From assembly GCF_000003855.2 (NCBI RefSeq), contig NW_003101681.1, positions 1,805,893 through 1,869,892 on the forward strand: 64,000 bases of DNA. The letters are read 5' to 3'. Position 1 is the first letter of the stretch. The number at the start of each line of letters is the position of its first letter. The position numbers and the translations under genes are program-made. This document shows, piece after piece, positions 1-10,348 of the stretch. The notes under the pieces are model-generated. The model was not told the origin of the DNA. It made no database searches and was given only the letters and a program-made list of their open reading frames with translations. The DNA comes from Blastomyces gilchristii SLH14081. Lineage: Eukaryota; Ascomycota; Eurotiomycetes; Onygenales; Ajellomycetaceae.

Positions 1-1639
1 CTTTCTATCAGTAACATATCTGTATAAGACTACTATACTCAGTTTATAATCTGAGACTTGATTATTATCACTTAATAGAAGAGAGATTTTAATTTATAGC
101 TATAAGTAAGTGTTATACTTTATTAAGTCAAAAGTCACTTTTTCAAGATATACTTCTATCAGATCTGACTAGTTGATTTGCTGCAGTGCTTACATGCTTA
201 GATCATGATTTGCAATCTGAAACTATAACACATTATTTTAATTTATAATTGAACTCAGTCACATAATCTGAATACATGATCATAATTTGCTAACTGAAAC
301 TATAACTCTTATCATTTTAACTTAATTTTTCACTCAGTCACACAATCTGATTATTTATACTAAAAGAGAATATAAAAGTGTTCTATTTAAAATCACACTG
401 TGCAGAAAATGAAATTCATTAATCTGAATAAAAGAATAAAAGTATATAAATGTAGAAATTGAAATTACAGAAATATAAAAATTGAAACATATACTTTTAT
501 ACATTAAGAAATGACTAAGCCTTGCAGCTTGTTGAATGTGAAGATATTATATTAATTATTAATCAGATACAATGAGATGCATAGTACTAGTCTGTAATCA
601 AAAGCTTAAATAGAGACTCAGTGAGTCAGTATTAGCTGCTAAGAAGCAGTGTAGCTGATTCAATATAAGAAGATCTGCTGAGAATAATATTAGCATAATT
701 CTATTTATTCTTACAAAACTTAAAAGTATGTAAGACTCAGTGTAAAGATATCATTCTAGATCTGTAAATTTAGAAAAGTTCTTAGAGTAAATGTAGAAAT
801 TGTGCTGAAGTAGAAATTATACTGTAATAGTCTTTTTCTGTGCTCTACTTCTGTGTTAGAACAACTTCTACTACTGCTGTGCTAGAACTACTTCTACTTC
901 TATGCTGAGACTACTTCTGTTCTGAGACTACTGCTGTGCTGAGACTACTTCTGTACTAGAACAGCTTCTAGTGATCAGAGCAGTAAGTCTTCAATTGTTT
1001 TAAATATATATAAAGATATCTAAGTGTATTTCTTGTTAATTCATGAAAAATTGTTGACTCATCTGAAATGTAATTAACAGAAAACCTGTGCTGTATAAAA
1101 ACACAAAATGCTCTTTGCAAGAAAAACCAGAATAAAAAGAATCAGACAGTCATTCAAGTTATAAAAAGTAAAGGTTCACAAAGTACTATATAAGATAGAT
1201 ATGAAAAGTGAGAGACTATAAGAGCAGACAAGATCAAGAAGCAGAGAGAGAAAGAAGAGTGTGTATATTACATAGTTAAAGAAAATGAGAAACTTCAGCA
1301 AAGACTGTATAAGCTATGATGAGTTTCTGAAGCAAGGAAAAATATATAAACTGCAGTTAGAAGTACTATGCTGAACTTTGATATTCATTCTCTTGACATA
1401 GAGGTTTCATTGAATATTTTCAATAAGTATCAGTGACTGTAAGATGCCTGCTTTTTCCACTCTGTGATTGAAAGAAAGAATCAATTTTGTATTAATTATT
1501 CTATGTTATTAACTTCTATTTATCATGTTATGCTACTAACTCTAAAGATGAAGAAACAGAATTATTTCTAATCTATTTAAAGACTCTAAAATTTATAAAA
1601 GACTGAGTAGAAGAGTTCAAGTGAACTGCTCTGTGAGAT
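1..1639. other. AT-rich degraded DNA without an intact gene
   Basis: CpG is almost absent and all frames have frequent stops, as in the retrotransposon blocks of this window, so this is probably an old repeat changed by RIP-like mutation. From about 1,230 a weak coding-like trace runs on the plus strand toward 1,560, with lysine-rich coiled-coil character. I could not assign it to a family. The part nearest 1,640 seems to continue, with more divergence, the inverted homology with 28.1-28.3 kb. Confidence 0.5.
841..970. repeat. Imperfect CTACTTCTG-type minisatellite
   Basis: Units of about 20-24 bp built from variants of CTACTTCTGTGCTGAGA repeat five to six times with scattered C/T changes. 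The unit length drifts, so it is a degenerate minisatellite. It lies in AT-rich DNA with no gene nearby. Confidence 0.6.
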
Positions 1640-2385
1640 CTTTTTCCAGAGAAAAAGTCTAAAAATGCACTCAAAAATATCAAGAAAGAGATGAGTATGC
1701 TGAGATAAGTAATTTCAAAAAATAGACTAATTGAAAAATTATTAACTCATTGTGTAGAAGTTATAAGAAGGGTAAAAGTTATTTATCTGAACTTCTTACA
1801 TAGTCAGATTAAGAAAGAAAGTGAAACTTGAAGATTCTGAAAGAGAAAATTATAAGTTTCTAGTATTTTAACAAATTCATCAGAAGTCTATATAAAAAAG
1901 CATAAATTTATATTCTAATTTCAATAAGTGATGATACTAAAGAGTATTTAAATACACTTCTCTTTTCTTATAGCTAGATAACTGCTCTTTTATATACTTC
2001 TTATCATAGTAATCTCTCTACATGCATGTTTCTAATGTTATTATCATCACTTCAGTTTTCCTGGCCTGCAGTTCAAGCAGGTTGTATAATTCTTTTAAAT
2101 TATAACTCAGTCTAATATCACTGTATCAGTTAACAAACTTCAATTTAGATTTGAATTGTAACTGTATCTGATGGGTTTTAATCATCAACTTCAGAAGCAT
2201 AATATACAAAAATAGAGTTCTGGCATCTGTGAGAATTACTGCACAGTCAAAGCCATCTAATTTATGAATATACTGTCTTGTATATTCTTCCAGTCTCTTT
2301 CAGATGTAGCCCACCTCTTTCTGACTAAGAGGTTTATACATTTGCTGAAAAGGCATTATCGGTCGGCTATCTGCAAGAGCTGTAT
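1640..2385 (-). repeat. Left arm of a dispersed inverted repeat (mutated copy)
   Basis: This stretch aligns base for base, with many C-to-T and G-to-A changes, to the reverse complement of 27,370-28,115. Both arms are about 746 bp. Homology stops abruptly at 2,385, just after GGCTATCTGCAAGAGCTGTAT in this copy. The right arm contains the 3' part of the spliced gene at 26,943 (YIWKRLEEYTRQYIHKLDGF), and here the same protein stretch reads on the minus strand with stops, so this is a pseudogenised duplicate. Confidence 0.75.
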
Positions 2386-2744
2386 TATAATAAAGCAACT
2401 CAAGTCAGAGAATTTGTCAACGGTTCAAGTGGGCGATGGCAAGCGGAGTTAAAAAAGGATTAATGAGGGCCAACGATTGCCTTGACAGCTCCTTAGCACT
2501 CAGACCTGTTCATGGTTTGAACTTTAAAAATTATGGCCCCTTCAATGATCTACCAATATTTTCATCGATCATCGCCATCTCCGCAGATGCATTCTTATTC
2601 CAATGCAGAGAAATTGACTAGGTGCAGTAGTAGAGATAAGTCTCAGCAATCTCGCCTCATGCATGATCAGCTTTCTGTAAGAAGAAAGTTATGATCCTGA
2701 TTAGTGTTTGACTATGACCTAAGTTGCTGTAAATAGTAGATCAC
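2386..2744. other. Spacer between inverted-repeat arm and kinase relic
   Basis: Composition turns GC-balanced near 2,400. One short plus-strand frame of 61 codons (2,436-2,621) has no recognisable motif and I do not call it a gene. Nothing else identified. Confidence 0.4.
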
Positions 2745-3255
2745 TCACAAGTGAATCTGCGAGTTGAGACACCATTAGCTCTTCATCCTCAATAAATCCT
2801 CATTGTCTCTTGGTAAGGCTATCTATGTGATAGGTCTGAGCTCTGTCAAAGTCTAATCAGACCACTCTTTCTGGGTCATTTCTGACAATCATCATGTTCC
2901 TCGGTTTGGTGTTGTAATGCAGAACCAATGCTCTGTGAATCTCTCAAATGCCATGGATCAAAGCCTCTCCCCACTCCTTTGTAAAATTGTGCGGATAGAT
3001 CATCTCCATTTTTGGAATGTACTCCAAGAGGATGGCGCTAGGAGGATTCTTGTCATTAAGAAACATCTTCAGGTGAGGTTGATAGTGTGATAAGTCCATC
3101 TGTTCCATTGTCCCATAGAACTGAGGCACGATTCCGCGGTCGCAAAGGCCGTGCTTCATTAGTCGTCTGTAGGCAGTCGATTTGCAGATGTGAATGTTTG
3201 TTTCGCGCTCAGGAGGTGCGGGCTGGACTGGCCTGTTGTCATGATGCTGTCCCAA
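2745..3255 (-). pseudogene. Fungal protein-kinase-like pseudogene
   Basis: The minus-strand reading matches a fungal kinase-like family that carries the lines ..YRRL.KHGLCDRGIVPQFYGT.., ..AILLEYIP.MEMI.. and, after the first stop, EIHRALVLH..PKPRNMMIV and LDFDRAQT. The last two correspond to the catalytic loop and the metal-binding aspartate of the kinase fold. Three in-frame TGA codons break it (2,944-2,946; 2,857-2,859, where the family has Trp before IDFDRA; and 2,800-2,802). The N-lobe is missing, so even a repaired frame would be partial. The stops fit CGA-to-TGA and TGG-to-TGA changes. The family match is from memory of the motif lines. Confidence 0.7.
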
Positions 3256-4213
3256 ATGTTAGAATGAACTGATGTTTTGAAACACTCCAGGTACACAGAC
3301 CACTTTCATTATACATATCTTGTTGCGAATATGAACAAGGAATATTTCTGAGAATTCTGAGCTGAAAAGCTTTCACCTAAATGTTATTTCAGAGGGATCA
3401 ACGTCAGTAAAATCCATGAGATGTTGTGTTTCGATCTTCGAGTTTGCTTTGTTCCCCTTCAAAATTCTAGGTTTTGCGGGAAAAGGTTGAGCCTTAAGAG
3501 AGAAGAGAGCAGGGAATAGTTTGATTTGTTTTGCTCAATTTCGATATTCCAGAAATTTTGATTCTACCCCGATGGACTCGACCATATGGCTCCACTGCGG
3601 TTGCGATTTTAACGAGGCTGTGTCAAGCACGTACATCTTGTGGAGGAGCTATTGGTTGTCATTCGATACAAATGCTAGACAGGTCGAGTGCTTTTGGATG
3701 AGTCACCGCTCAGCAACAAGTATGAAACTTGGGCCTCTTCAGTTAGCCAATTGAATTCGGTTTGTGCCACTTCAACAACACCCCATATCCTGCGGCTTCT
3801 CAGGCATCGCCCTATTACGAAGACATAATTTGTTTTTCTTGGTTTCCAACACACATATATATAGCCGAAATGTGTTCTAATTGTCCTAGAAGAATTCCCC
3901 TAGGATGTGTGCAGTTATTAAAAAGCTCCAGGTCTGAATCTCTCTTTTCATCTTATGGCTCAGGTCACGCTTATCACGTTCTTACAGCAGCCACTGGCGG
4001 CAGTTCCGGTCCACCCCCCACCCCAGCTAGGCCGCAACACTACCAATCAAGCATACAGCTATCTCGATATCCGTGGGCTCCAGATCTGGCAGGGCTTTAA
4101 TCTCGAGACAATTCTCCAGCAGTACCATAATGTCTTGAACGGCGCGGTGATCGCGGCGTCATACATGCAGATCCCTGATGCTGATTTTGACTAATAAAGG
4201 CGTTGGTTGATCT
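3256..4213. other. GC-balanced region with unassigned short frames
   Basis: Short plus-strand frames occur at 3,521-3,754, 3,762-4,100 and 3,955-4,194. The last (79 codons, beginning MAQVTLITFLQQPLAAVP) has a protein-like composition and runs up to the truncated AAA ATPase at 4,214, so it may be the end of another broken gene. No motif supports a function. Confidence 0.35.
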
Positions 4214-4946
4214 AGCGGGCCACCGGGAGTTGGAAAGACTTTCACTGTTGAGGCAACTTCTGAGCGGTTTAGGCTCCCTCTCTATTCGGTAAGCCGGCAA
4301 TCCCAAAGGAATCGGTATGTTCCGCGCTAAACGTTGCAGATATCGGCGGGCGAATTGTTCGCCAATCATGGCGATCCTCTCAAGCTGGACGTGACACTTG
4401 ACCGAATCTTCAAGATCGCTAGGCACTTTAATGCGATCTTGCTGCTAGATGAAGCAGATGTTTTTATTGAAAAGAGGTCAGCATACCATGATGGCCACAA
4501 TCACCTCATGACAGTTTTCCTTCGCAAACTTGAATACTACAAAGAAATCCTCTTTCTCACAATCAACTGTCTGATTGAGTTCAATGAAGTGATCCTAAGC
4601 TGAATTCACTTGAAAGTAAAATATGAAGATTTGACAAAGAAGTCCTGAAGAGAGATCTGAACATATTTTCTTTCAAAGATGTCTACAGATGAACCACCCA
4701 CAGTCATTGAAGATCACGACCTCAACTGTTTGGAATCAATTGTTCTGAATGACAGAGATGTGAGTTCCAAACAATAGCTGGTCAAAGATTTCTTCTGACA
4801 CAATTCCAAACCAGATCAAAAATATTACGTCTGTCGCCCATGTGTTGGCTATGGTTGAGGGAACGCATGTGACATACAAACACATGGAATTCGCCGCGAA
4901 ATCGAATGACAAACGGAAAGCTTGTACACATAGAGCGGGAACTTAA
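4214..4946 (+). pseudogene. AAA ATPase pseudogene, copy 1 (C-terminal half)
   Basis: Exon 1 (4,214-4,288) encodes Walker A GPPGVGKT. A phase-0 intron follows at 4,289-4,339 (51 bp, GTAAGC..CAG). Exon 2 carries the SAGELF line and Walker B ILLLDEAD at about 4,437-4,460, then the sensor-1 region FLTIN. A second intron (4,760-4,814, GTGAGT..CAG, branch CTGAC) leads to the lid helices (..IKNITSVAHVLAMVEG..). Three in-frame TGA codons (4,601, 4,646, 4,658) kill it. The N-terminal half normal for this fungal AAA family is absent upstream. GC content is normal, so it lies in an island yet bears stops of RIP type. Copy 3 at 21.6 kb has the same three stops. Confidence 0.8.
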
Positions 4947-5892
4947 ATCGATGGCTAGAAATATTAGGGTGAATGCATGCTTTCTAAACAAGTAATTTAG
5001 TGATGCTTGCATTTGCTAATATAGAAATGGAATGGCTTCATTCTTCAGTGGGGCTGATTAACTTTCAAAACAATCAGCCCTGAACACCCCTGCTACCTGG
5101 ACATAGTTCAAGAACTTCATGTATCCCAGTTTCAAAACACGATGGATCGCCATGGGATTAGATGAAAGCCTAGGCTAGATTTACTTTCCAAAAAGAGCTT
5201 AGTGTGGTTTCAAATTAAACCTAATTTACTACAGAATCTTTTCATCTATTCTTGCTTCTTCTCAAGTTTCTCTTGCTTTCCCTTCTTCCCTGCTCTAGAC
5301 TTCTGATATTTCATGTAACTCTTGCACATTGTTTGAGATGGAGGGGGATAATGCTTCTCCTGTTTCTGTAAGAGCAATATCTTTCCAGGGCTGTATGCAT
5401 GGCACTCACTATATCTCTGTCTGGTGGTAGAAAGTGGCTGTTCGAAGCATCAGACTTGTTAAAATTAATTGTAAAGTATTACATCGCCGTGCCTATAGTT
5501 TGGTGGGAAATGCCTTGAGAACAACAAATAACTATCAGAAAGTTGCAGGTTTACATAAAATTTGATTCATGCCCTGAAGCACTGAAAACAGGGCTGACAT
5601 GATACCGAGCGACTCTTGCCCTTGCTCTTGCTGTGACGGCATCAGCGCTCTTACCCTTCCTGAATTGATATCACACAGCAGCTAATAAACAAATTGATGG
5701 GTAGAAGTAAGAAGCTGTCTCAAAGTCTTTACCAATGCACCTAACACCAGAAACGCAGAGCGATCAACAGAAATCTAACATTCAAAAGCAGCACTTGAAT
5801 CGGCGGAGACCCAACACTCTTATGTCATCGGTGAGGTACTTGGTCGACCCTCCGCTAAACCAGTAGAAGATGTAGGTATGTCTAGAGAAGAC
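4947..5892. other. Intergenic region with a possible minus-strand gene remnant
   Basis: On the minus strand, about 5,430 down to 5,233 reads as a lysine-rich tail ending KQEKLEKKQE then stop, preceded by a protein-like line (HFLPPDRDIVSAMHTALERY) in a shifted frame. It may be the 3' end of a broken or spliced gene. No family is recognised and no clear start is visible. Confidence 0.3.
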
Positions 5893-6389
5893 TTAGGCGT
5901 GAGCGTAAAACCTCGCCCGTGCTTTCTCCCCACCATCATCAGAAATGGGTGGTGTATTGCCTGGTGAAGATGAGCTTTCATTTCGAGCGTTCCGGAAGTT
6001 GATGCTTGTCATATCCCGTGATAGCTGCTGAACTGAGGTATCATTGAGGTAACCGCCAACCTGCCTCGATCTCCACCCAAGCCCTCGATTTTTACCATGA
6101 ATGACATTCCCGCCAGTGGAAACCATGAATTGTATAGCGTCGCCGGTAGCGTCGTTGTCAATGGTGCTAATGTTTTACAGAAGCAGAGAGACAAAGAAAT
6201 GAGGGGGAAGAGCAAACAAACAAGACAAAATAAAGAAAGAGGTAAGCATCGTGATTGTTGACAATTCATGGGATGCTCGACACGTGTCCATAGAACCTTC
6301 CAGAATTGAAGCATGAGAATAACGCCAGGAATGACCGTAAATAAAAAAGGGAATTCGTTGTTACTTGGTGGTATCAGGGCTACGTACAA
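5893..6389 (-). CDS. Hypothetical gene, exon structure uncertain
   Basis: Two overlapping minus-strand frames lie here. The upstream one (6,389-6,009) starts MYVALIPPSNNEFPFL and has a strongly hydrophobic stretch (LPLSLFCLVCLLFPLISLSL) that could be a membrane segment or untranslated intron-like DNA. The downstream one ends at 5,893 with a hydrophilic, Ser/Asn-rich protein-like sequence (VQQLSRDMTSINFRNARNES..). A spliced gene joining them is possible with an acceptor near 6,160 (..AACATTAG), but I could not fix a convincing donor. No domain recognised. Confidence 0.3.
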
Positions 6390-6401
6390 ATGGCCGAAGA
6401 C

Positions 6402-7568
6402 TTAATTTCGGAGAGACTTGCCGCTAGCACTGTTGATTGAGCTGGCTCCGGTTCGTGCTCTTTTAGTATGCTTGGTCGAAGTCGGAGGATCCTCAATGCT
6501 GTCATTTGTGTGTGCAAAGCTCCACTGTGCAGCATCGTGGAACTCGGCTTCATCAGATGTGGCTGATGTATCAGAGTCCTCCAGGATGATAGTGGGCTCA
6601 GAGGTTGCCTCATGTTCAGATGTAGAGAGGAGTTCGGATCGTGCTTGCATGTGTCTCTTGTTTGCAGATTTGATAAACTCGTCCCTCCGTTCCATTGTCC
6701 AATCCCATGCATTTCGATACGCGGATGCCCCGCTCTGAAAAGTATCTGGGTTATCAGTCATCGCAAATGATCTTAGCGGGGTCATAATGTATTCAGAACG
6801 GCCATTGCTTTCTCGGGGGGCAGTGGGATGTGTTGTGTAGAGCTTGAGTTGGCTGGCTTGGTAGGTTGATGTTATTGTGTAGGCGTTATTATCGTAGGCA
6901 GGTTCATCCTGCTTGTACAACTGAAGTTTATATATTCCTCGAGTCCTCATTGCACCATTGTAACAAGCTTGCCGTGTAGCAACAGCAGGTGACCTGTCAG
7001 GACCTTTAGCCTCTTGAAAGAAGTTTGGAGCTATCAGAAGGTCTTTCTGTGTTGATGGAATGATGAAGTCACTAAGGTCATCACAGATTTGATGATTTAG
7101 CTGTTCAGAGTGAGCATCAAAAAAGTGATCTGGCTTTGCATTTGTCAGTGTGCCATCAGTTAGAGGAGCAAGGTTCTCAAATGAGTAGTTCTCTTTCATA
7201 CACCTAACATCATCGATATGGTCTTCAATAATCAAAATGGCCAAGTGTACAATAGGTTTCTTCTTGGATGCATTCACATCCACCTCTCTAAACTCTTCAA
7301 ATTCTTGCTTGGAGAACTTTGAGAGTGAGAGAGAAGCTTGGGACTGCGCCAGTTGTTCATTGAGCTCGAGCCAGTTATTCAGTTTAGCCGGTTTCTGGCC
7401 ATCGGGGTACTTATATCCAGGGGGATAGACACTGTGATCAATCAGATTTTGTTGAAAGTTCCGATTATAGGCGGTAGTGCTTGTAGTCTTTGTAGTGGTC
7501 TTATTGTTGCTATTGTCTGGAGCAGACCCTGCACGTTGCTTCCAGTGGCCTGAACTGCTTGTGCTCAT
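6402..7568 (-). CDS. DUF7924-family protein, possible PD-(D/E)XK fold
   Basis: An intact 388-residue intronless frame. It matches the fungal DUF7924 layout I know: a Thr/Ser-rich leader, the ..NF.QNLID..VYPPGYKYPDG line (about 38-56), the FREVDVNASKKK line (93-104), PLTDGTLTNAKPD (135-147), and the core IPSTQKDLLIAPNFF-QEAKGPD with RQACYNGA (170-206). The tail is acidic and Ser-rich and ends in a basic patch (KHTKRAR) that could be a nuclear signal. PD at 146-147 with E186-x-K188 resembles a restriction-nuclease-like active site, but this is inference. It diverges from the gene at 8,271 across a 702-bp gap. No stops or RIP-like damage are seen, unlike neighbouring blocks. Molecular function is unknown. 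Confidence 0.75.
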   Translation of the reverse strand: MSTSSSGHWKQRAGSAPDNSNNKTTTKTTSTTAYNRNFQQNLIDHSVYPPGYKYPDGQKPAKLNNWLELNEQLAQSQASLSLSKFSKQEFEEFREVDVNASKKKPIVHLAILIIEDHIDDVRCMKENYSFENLAPLTDGTLTNAKPDHFFDAHSEQLNHQICDDLSDFIIPSTQKDLLIAPNFFQEAKGPDRSPAVATRQACYNGAMRTRGIYKLQLYKQDEPAYDNNAYTITSTYQASQLKLYTTHPTAPRESNGRSEYIMTPLRSFAMTDNPDTFQSGASAYRNAWDWTMERRDEFIKSANKRHMQARSELLSTSEHEATSEPTIILEDSDTSATSDEAEFHDAAQWSFAHTNDSIEDPPTSTKHTKRARTGASSINSASGKSLRN

Positions 7569-8270
7569 TGATTGATAAAAAGAGATATGAGGATCTGGGA
7601 ACTGAGCTGAGGTGTCAGCATGAGTGCCAGCATGTCGCTATAATTACATATATTCCTAAGGTCGGACAAGTCAGGCCCGCCCCACCTGGAGAGCCTCTTT
7701 ATCTCCTTAAGGCTCTCGGGCTTGCAGCTGTTCAAGGGGTTGAGAGGAAGAATCTGGCAATGATGCTTTAGTGCCGCCCGGAGCTGTTGAGTTAGTGGCT
7801 GACAAGGATGTTGTCCCAACTCTAGTATGCTGTTGGAAGGGCTGTTGCGCCGATCGAATTCTCATAAAGCATCCCTGGTCAACCAAATTCTCGACAAATT
7901 ATCCCAATATGCTGGTGGCCGCCTGTCGAGCTTCAGCCTTTTCGATTGATGTCATGGCTGGTCAAGATCGTAGTCAGGCTCCTGTCGTTTGCAAGATGGT
8001 TTCAGAGAGACCAGGCAAGGCATATGGCGCAGAGATTGTCGGTGACTTGATTCCAAAACGTGAAGTGAGTTAACAGCCGTCCATATATCCAAAAAGCGAA
8101 GGCCGCGTGACTGCTCTCCGAGGCCACGAATAGGATCATCGTCAAGGGCAGGTTCGCACGTGATCCCCGTTTATAAATAGTGAGCGATTTCCTATGGAAG
8201 AACATGGAAATTCCAACAGTTTTCTAACGGATTTTCTTACTGCTTTCTATTGCCTATAACATTAAAGAAT
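7569..8270. promoter_or_regulatory. Divergent intergenic region
   Basis: This 702-bp gap separates the start codons of the minus-strand DUF7924 gene and the plus-strand gene at 8,271, so it probably holds both promoters. A 100-codon frame (7,771-8,073) is present but lacks motifs. No clear TATA box or repeated site stands out. Confidence 0.35.
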
Positions 8271-9112
8271 ATGCCTCCAATACTATCGGTCGATGATGCG
8301 ATGGCAAAGCTCTTCAAAGCGGCAGAGACGATAAAGCTACGAGGAAATATAAAGCCACATGAAGAAAAACGCATACGAGGAGCGTTTGCCTTGCTCGCTG
8401 GGGAACGCAAGCCCGTACCCAGTACGAAAACGGGAGAGCGACGGGACACATTTCGGGATTTCTTAATGAAGTTGAACGATCATGATTGTGGACCACAGTT
8501 TGTCATGCTCTGCGTGGTTGGCCTTGGCCAATCGGTGATCGCATCGATGAAAGAAGCAATCCGCCTCCGTTTGCCGCTCGAAATAAAAGACCACGAGCGC
8601 ACTCTAACAGGCCCCGTCTTGCAGCACCTTACTGAGGAATGTCTCAAGAAAAGTATATAGCTCTACTTCATGATTTTTATAAATTCTAACTTTGACAGCA
8701 CCGCCAACTACACGCACTGCATTAGAGAGTGAAGCACCAGTTGCGGACCTGCAATACCGAACGGAGCTTCAGCAACCTTCGAAGTCTCTAGGGGGAGGTG
8801 CTCCGCTAGGTTCTGGGCAAACGGACTTCATCTCCGACGTCCTACAGATAGAGAGGCAGAGTCAAACAGGTATGTTTCGCAGTGGAAATTAAAGGCTTAC
8901 AGTTAACACGTACATTAGGTCTACTTTCTGGGCGTCTCTTTGAATTGACTTTGCAAGATGTTCAGGCTATTCTTTCGTCTGACCAGGTTGGAAGTAAGGT
9001 GTGGCTAACAGAAACGTATGGCAACCAGTCGTTACCAACCATAACACTGACTATCTCGCAAGAACTGTGTATATATTTCAGTGCACAGCGCCATCAAGTA
9101 TTCCTTCAATAA
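8271..9112 (+). CDS. Hypothetical spliced gene (about 248 residues)
   Basis: I model three exons: 8,271-8,652, 8,699-8,869 and 8,919-9,112. The introns are 46 and 49 bp, with GTATAT..ACAG (branch CTAAC) and GTATGT..TTAG. All junctions keep one open frame: ..EECLKK-TPPTTRTALES.. and ..ERQSQT-GLLSGRLFEL... I chose the ATG at 8,271 (MPPILSVDDAMAKLF) because an earlier one at 8,250 adds only a poor leader. The first 127 residues are helical with basic patches; the middle is Pro/Gly/Gln-rich and likely disordered; the end is a mixed fold. No known domain. The stop lies 7 bp from that of the opposite gene at 9,120, so the 3' ends converge. Undamaged coding sequence suggests it is in use. Confidence 0.55.
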
Positions 9113-9119
9113 TCATGGC

Positions 9120-9750
9120 CTAACGTCCCTTTACAACATACTTTAATTTTATATCTCCGATAGAACGATAATACCATGTGGCGTCCCAAGGCACAATAAC
9201 TAGGCTCTTGATATTTTCTTCATCGTCATCTGATCCAATCATGCCAATAAACACATTCCCCCAACTATTGTCTGACGTCCGGTGAACTTTGAGAGCACCA
9301 CCTTGGTTGGATATGTCGACTATGACTGCAACTGTGCCTGTAGGGGGGGAGGTTGGAGCTATTATTTCTTTTTGGGGTCCTGCTTCGATTTTGCACGCAT
9401 CGCAACCGAGCTACTTCTATTAGATCCTATAATAGATGCCATTTTTAAGTAGGAGGCGGGAACATACCTCTTCGGAGCATATATCTCTCAGTTCATCATC
9501 CGTTGATAATTTTGGGGCTCTGAATTTGCGGAGCATGCTGCTAAAAGGAGTGTAGATCGGCTGGGAAGGAGATCGTGCGCAAGCAGCGAGATAGATTTGA
9601 CCTGATGCCGCAAATGTTCTTGGAATGTGCGAAATAGCTAACGGTGAGGGCCTAGGTGGAGTCAATACTGCTTCATATAATCTCAAAAAATAAAGATTAC
9701 TCACTTATAGCAGTTGCCACAACGACGGGATATACAAATGCAAAGCACAT
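9120..9750 (-). CDS. Hypothetical spliced small protein (about 178 residues)
   Basis: Exons on the minus strand: 9,750-9,705, 9,667-9,468 and 9,410-9,120. Intron 1 (GTGAGT..GCAG) is only 37 bp, so its acceptor is the weakest part of the model. Intron 2 (57 bp, GTATGT..GTAG, branch CTAAT) is typical. The protein starts with a hydrophobic segment (MCFAFVYPVVVATAI) that could be a signal peptide or anchor. It continues with a Pro/Ser/Arg-rich stretch and ends in a beta-rich domain with GGALKVHRTSDNSWGNVFIG and SLVIVPWDATWYYRSIGDI. The family is not recognised. An adhesive, lectin-like or secreted role is only a guess. It converges with the gene ending at 9,112. Confidence 0.5.
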
Positions 9751-10348
9751 CGTACCGAGTCGTTCAACAATTTATTTCTTGAACATCATATGACGTCGGG
9801 CACCCAAATGGTGGGGTTCGGTGGATGACGTTCACGGAGAAATAAACTTCCGAGGCTATTATCGCAACTTAACTTGCCGCTTGGGGCCTCTTATTAGTCA
9901 CCCTGATTCTTTGAAGATGAGCTATTTATCATGAAAATCCAATAGAATTCCATTTGGAATTACAATATATATACCTTTGATTTATAGTTGAATTACCATG
10001 AAAATACAGTCTAACTTCACTAGAGTTTCAACGGCTATCTAGCTAATACACATTGCTTGCGGCGTTACCAAAATATTGTCAGTTGAAACCAGCGTTGGCA
10101 CCAATCAGCCCTGATCTTTGTACACGGCTAAGAAGTGAGCAAAGAGCATAGCTGCATGATGCAGAACAATCCTATGCGAGCGAAGAGAAGTTGGCAGCAA
10201 TTGAGAATGAAGTACCTCCGTTCACAGGAACATAAAAGGGAGCAAGATGCCTCCCGAATCCTGAGGCACAGACAAACATTCAACAGGATCAATCCCAATC
10301 GTAACCCCAATCCCAATAAGACAATTCTAACATTTCAACCACGCCACG
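9751..10348. other. Intergenic region before AAA copy 2
   Basis: An AT-rich stretch (9,900-10,030) is followed by DNA with a basic plus-strand frame (10,135-10,377, MSKEHSCMMQ..). In another frame the line LHDAEQSYASEEKLAAIENE resembles the coiled N-terminus of fungal AAA ATPases. It may therefore be the mutated 5' end of the following pseudogene. Confidence 0.4.
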
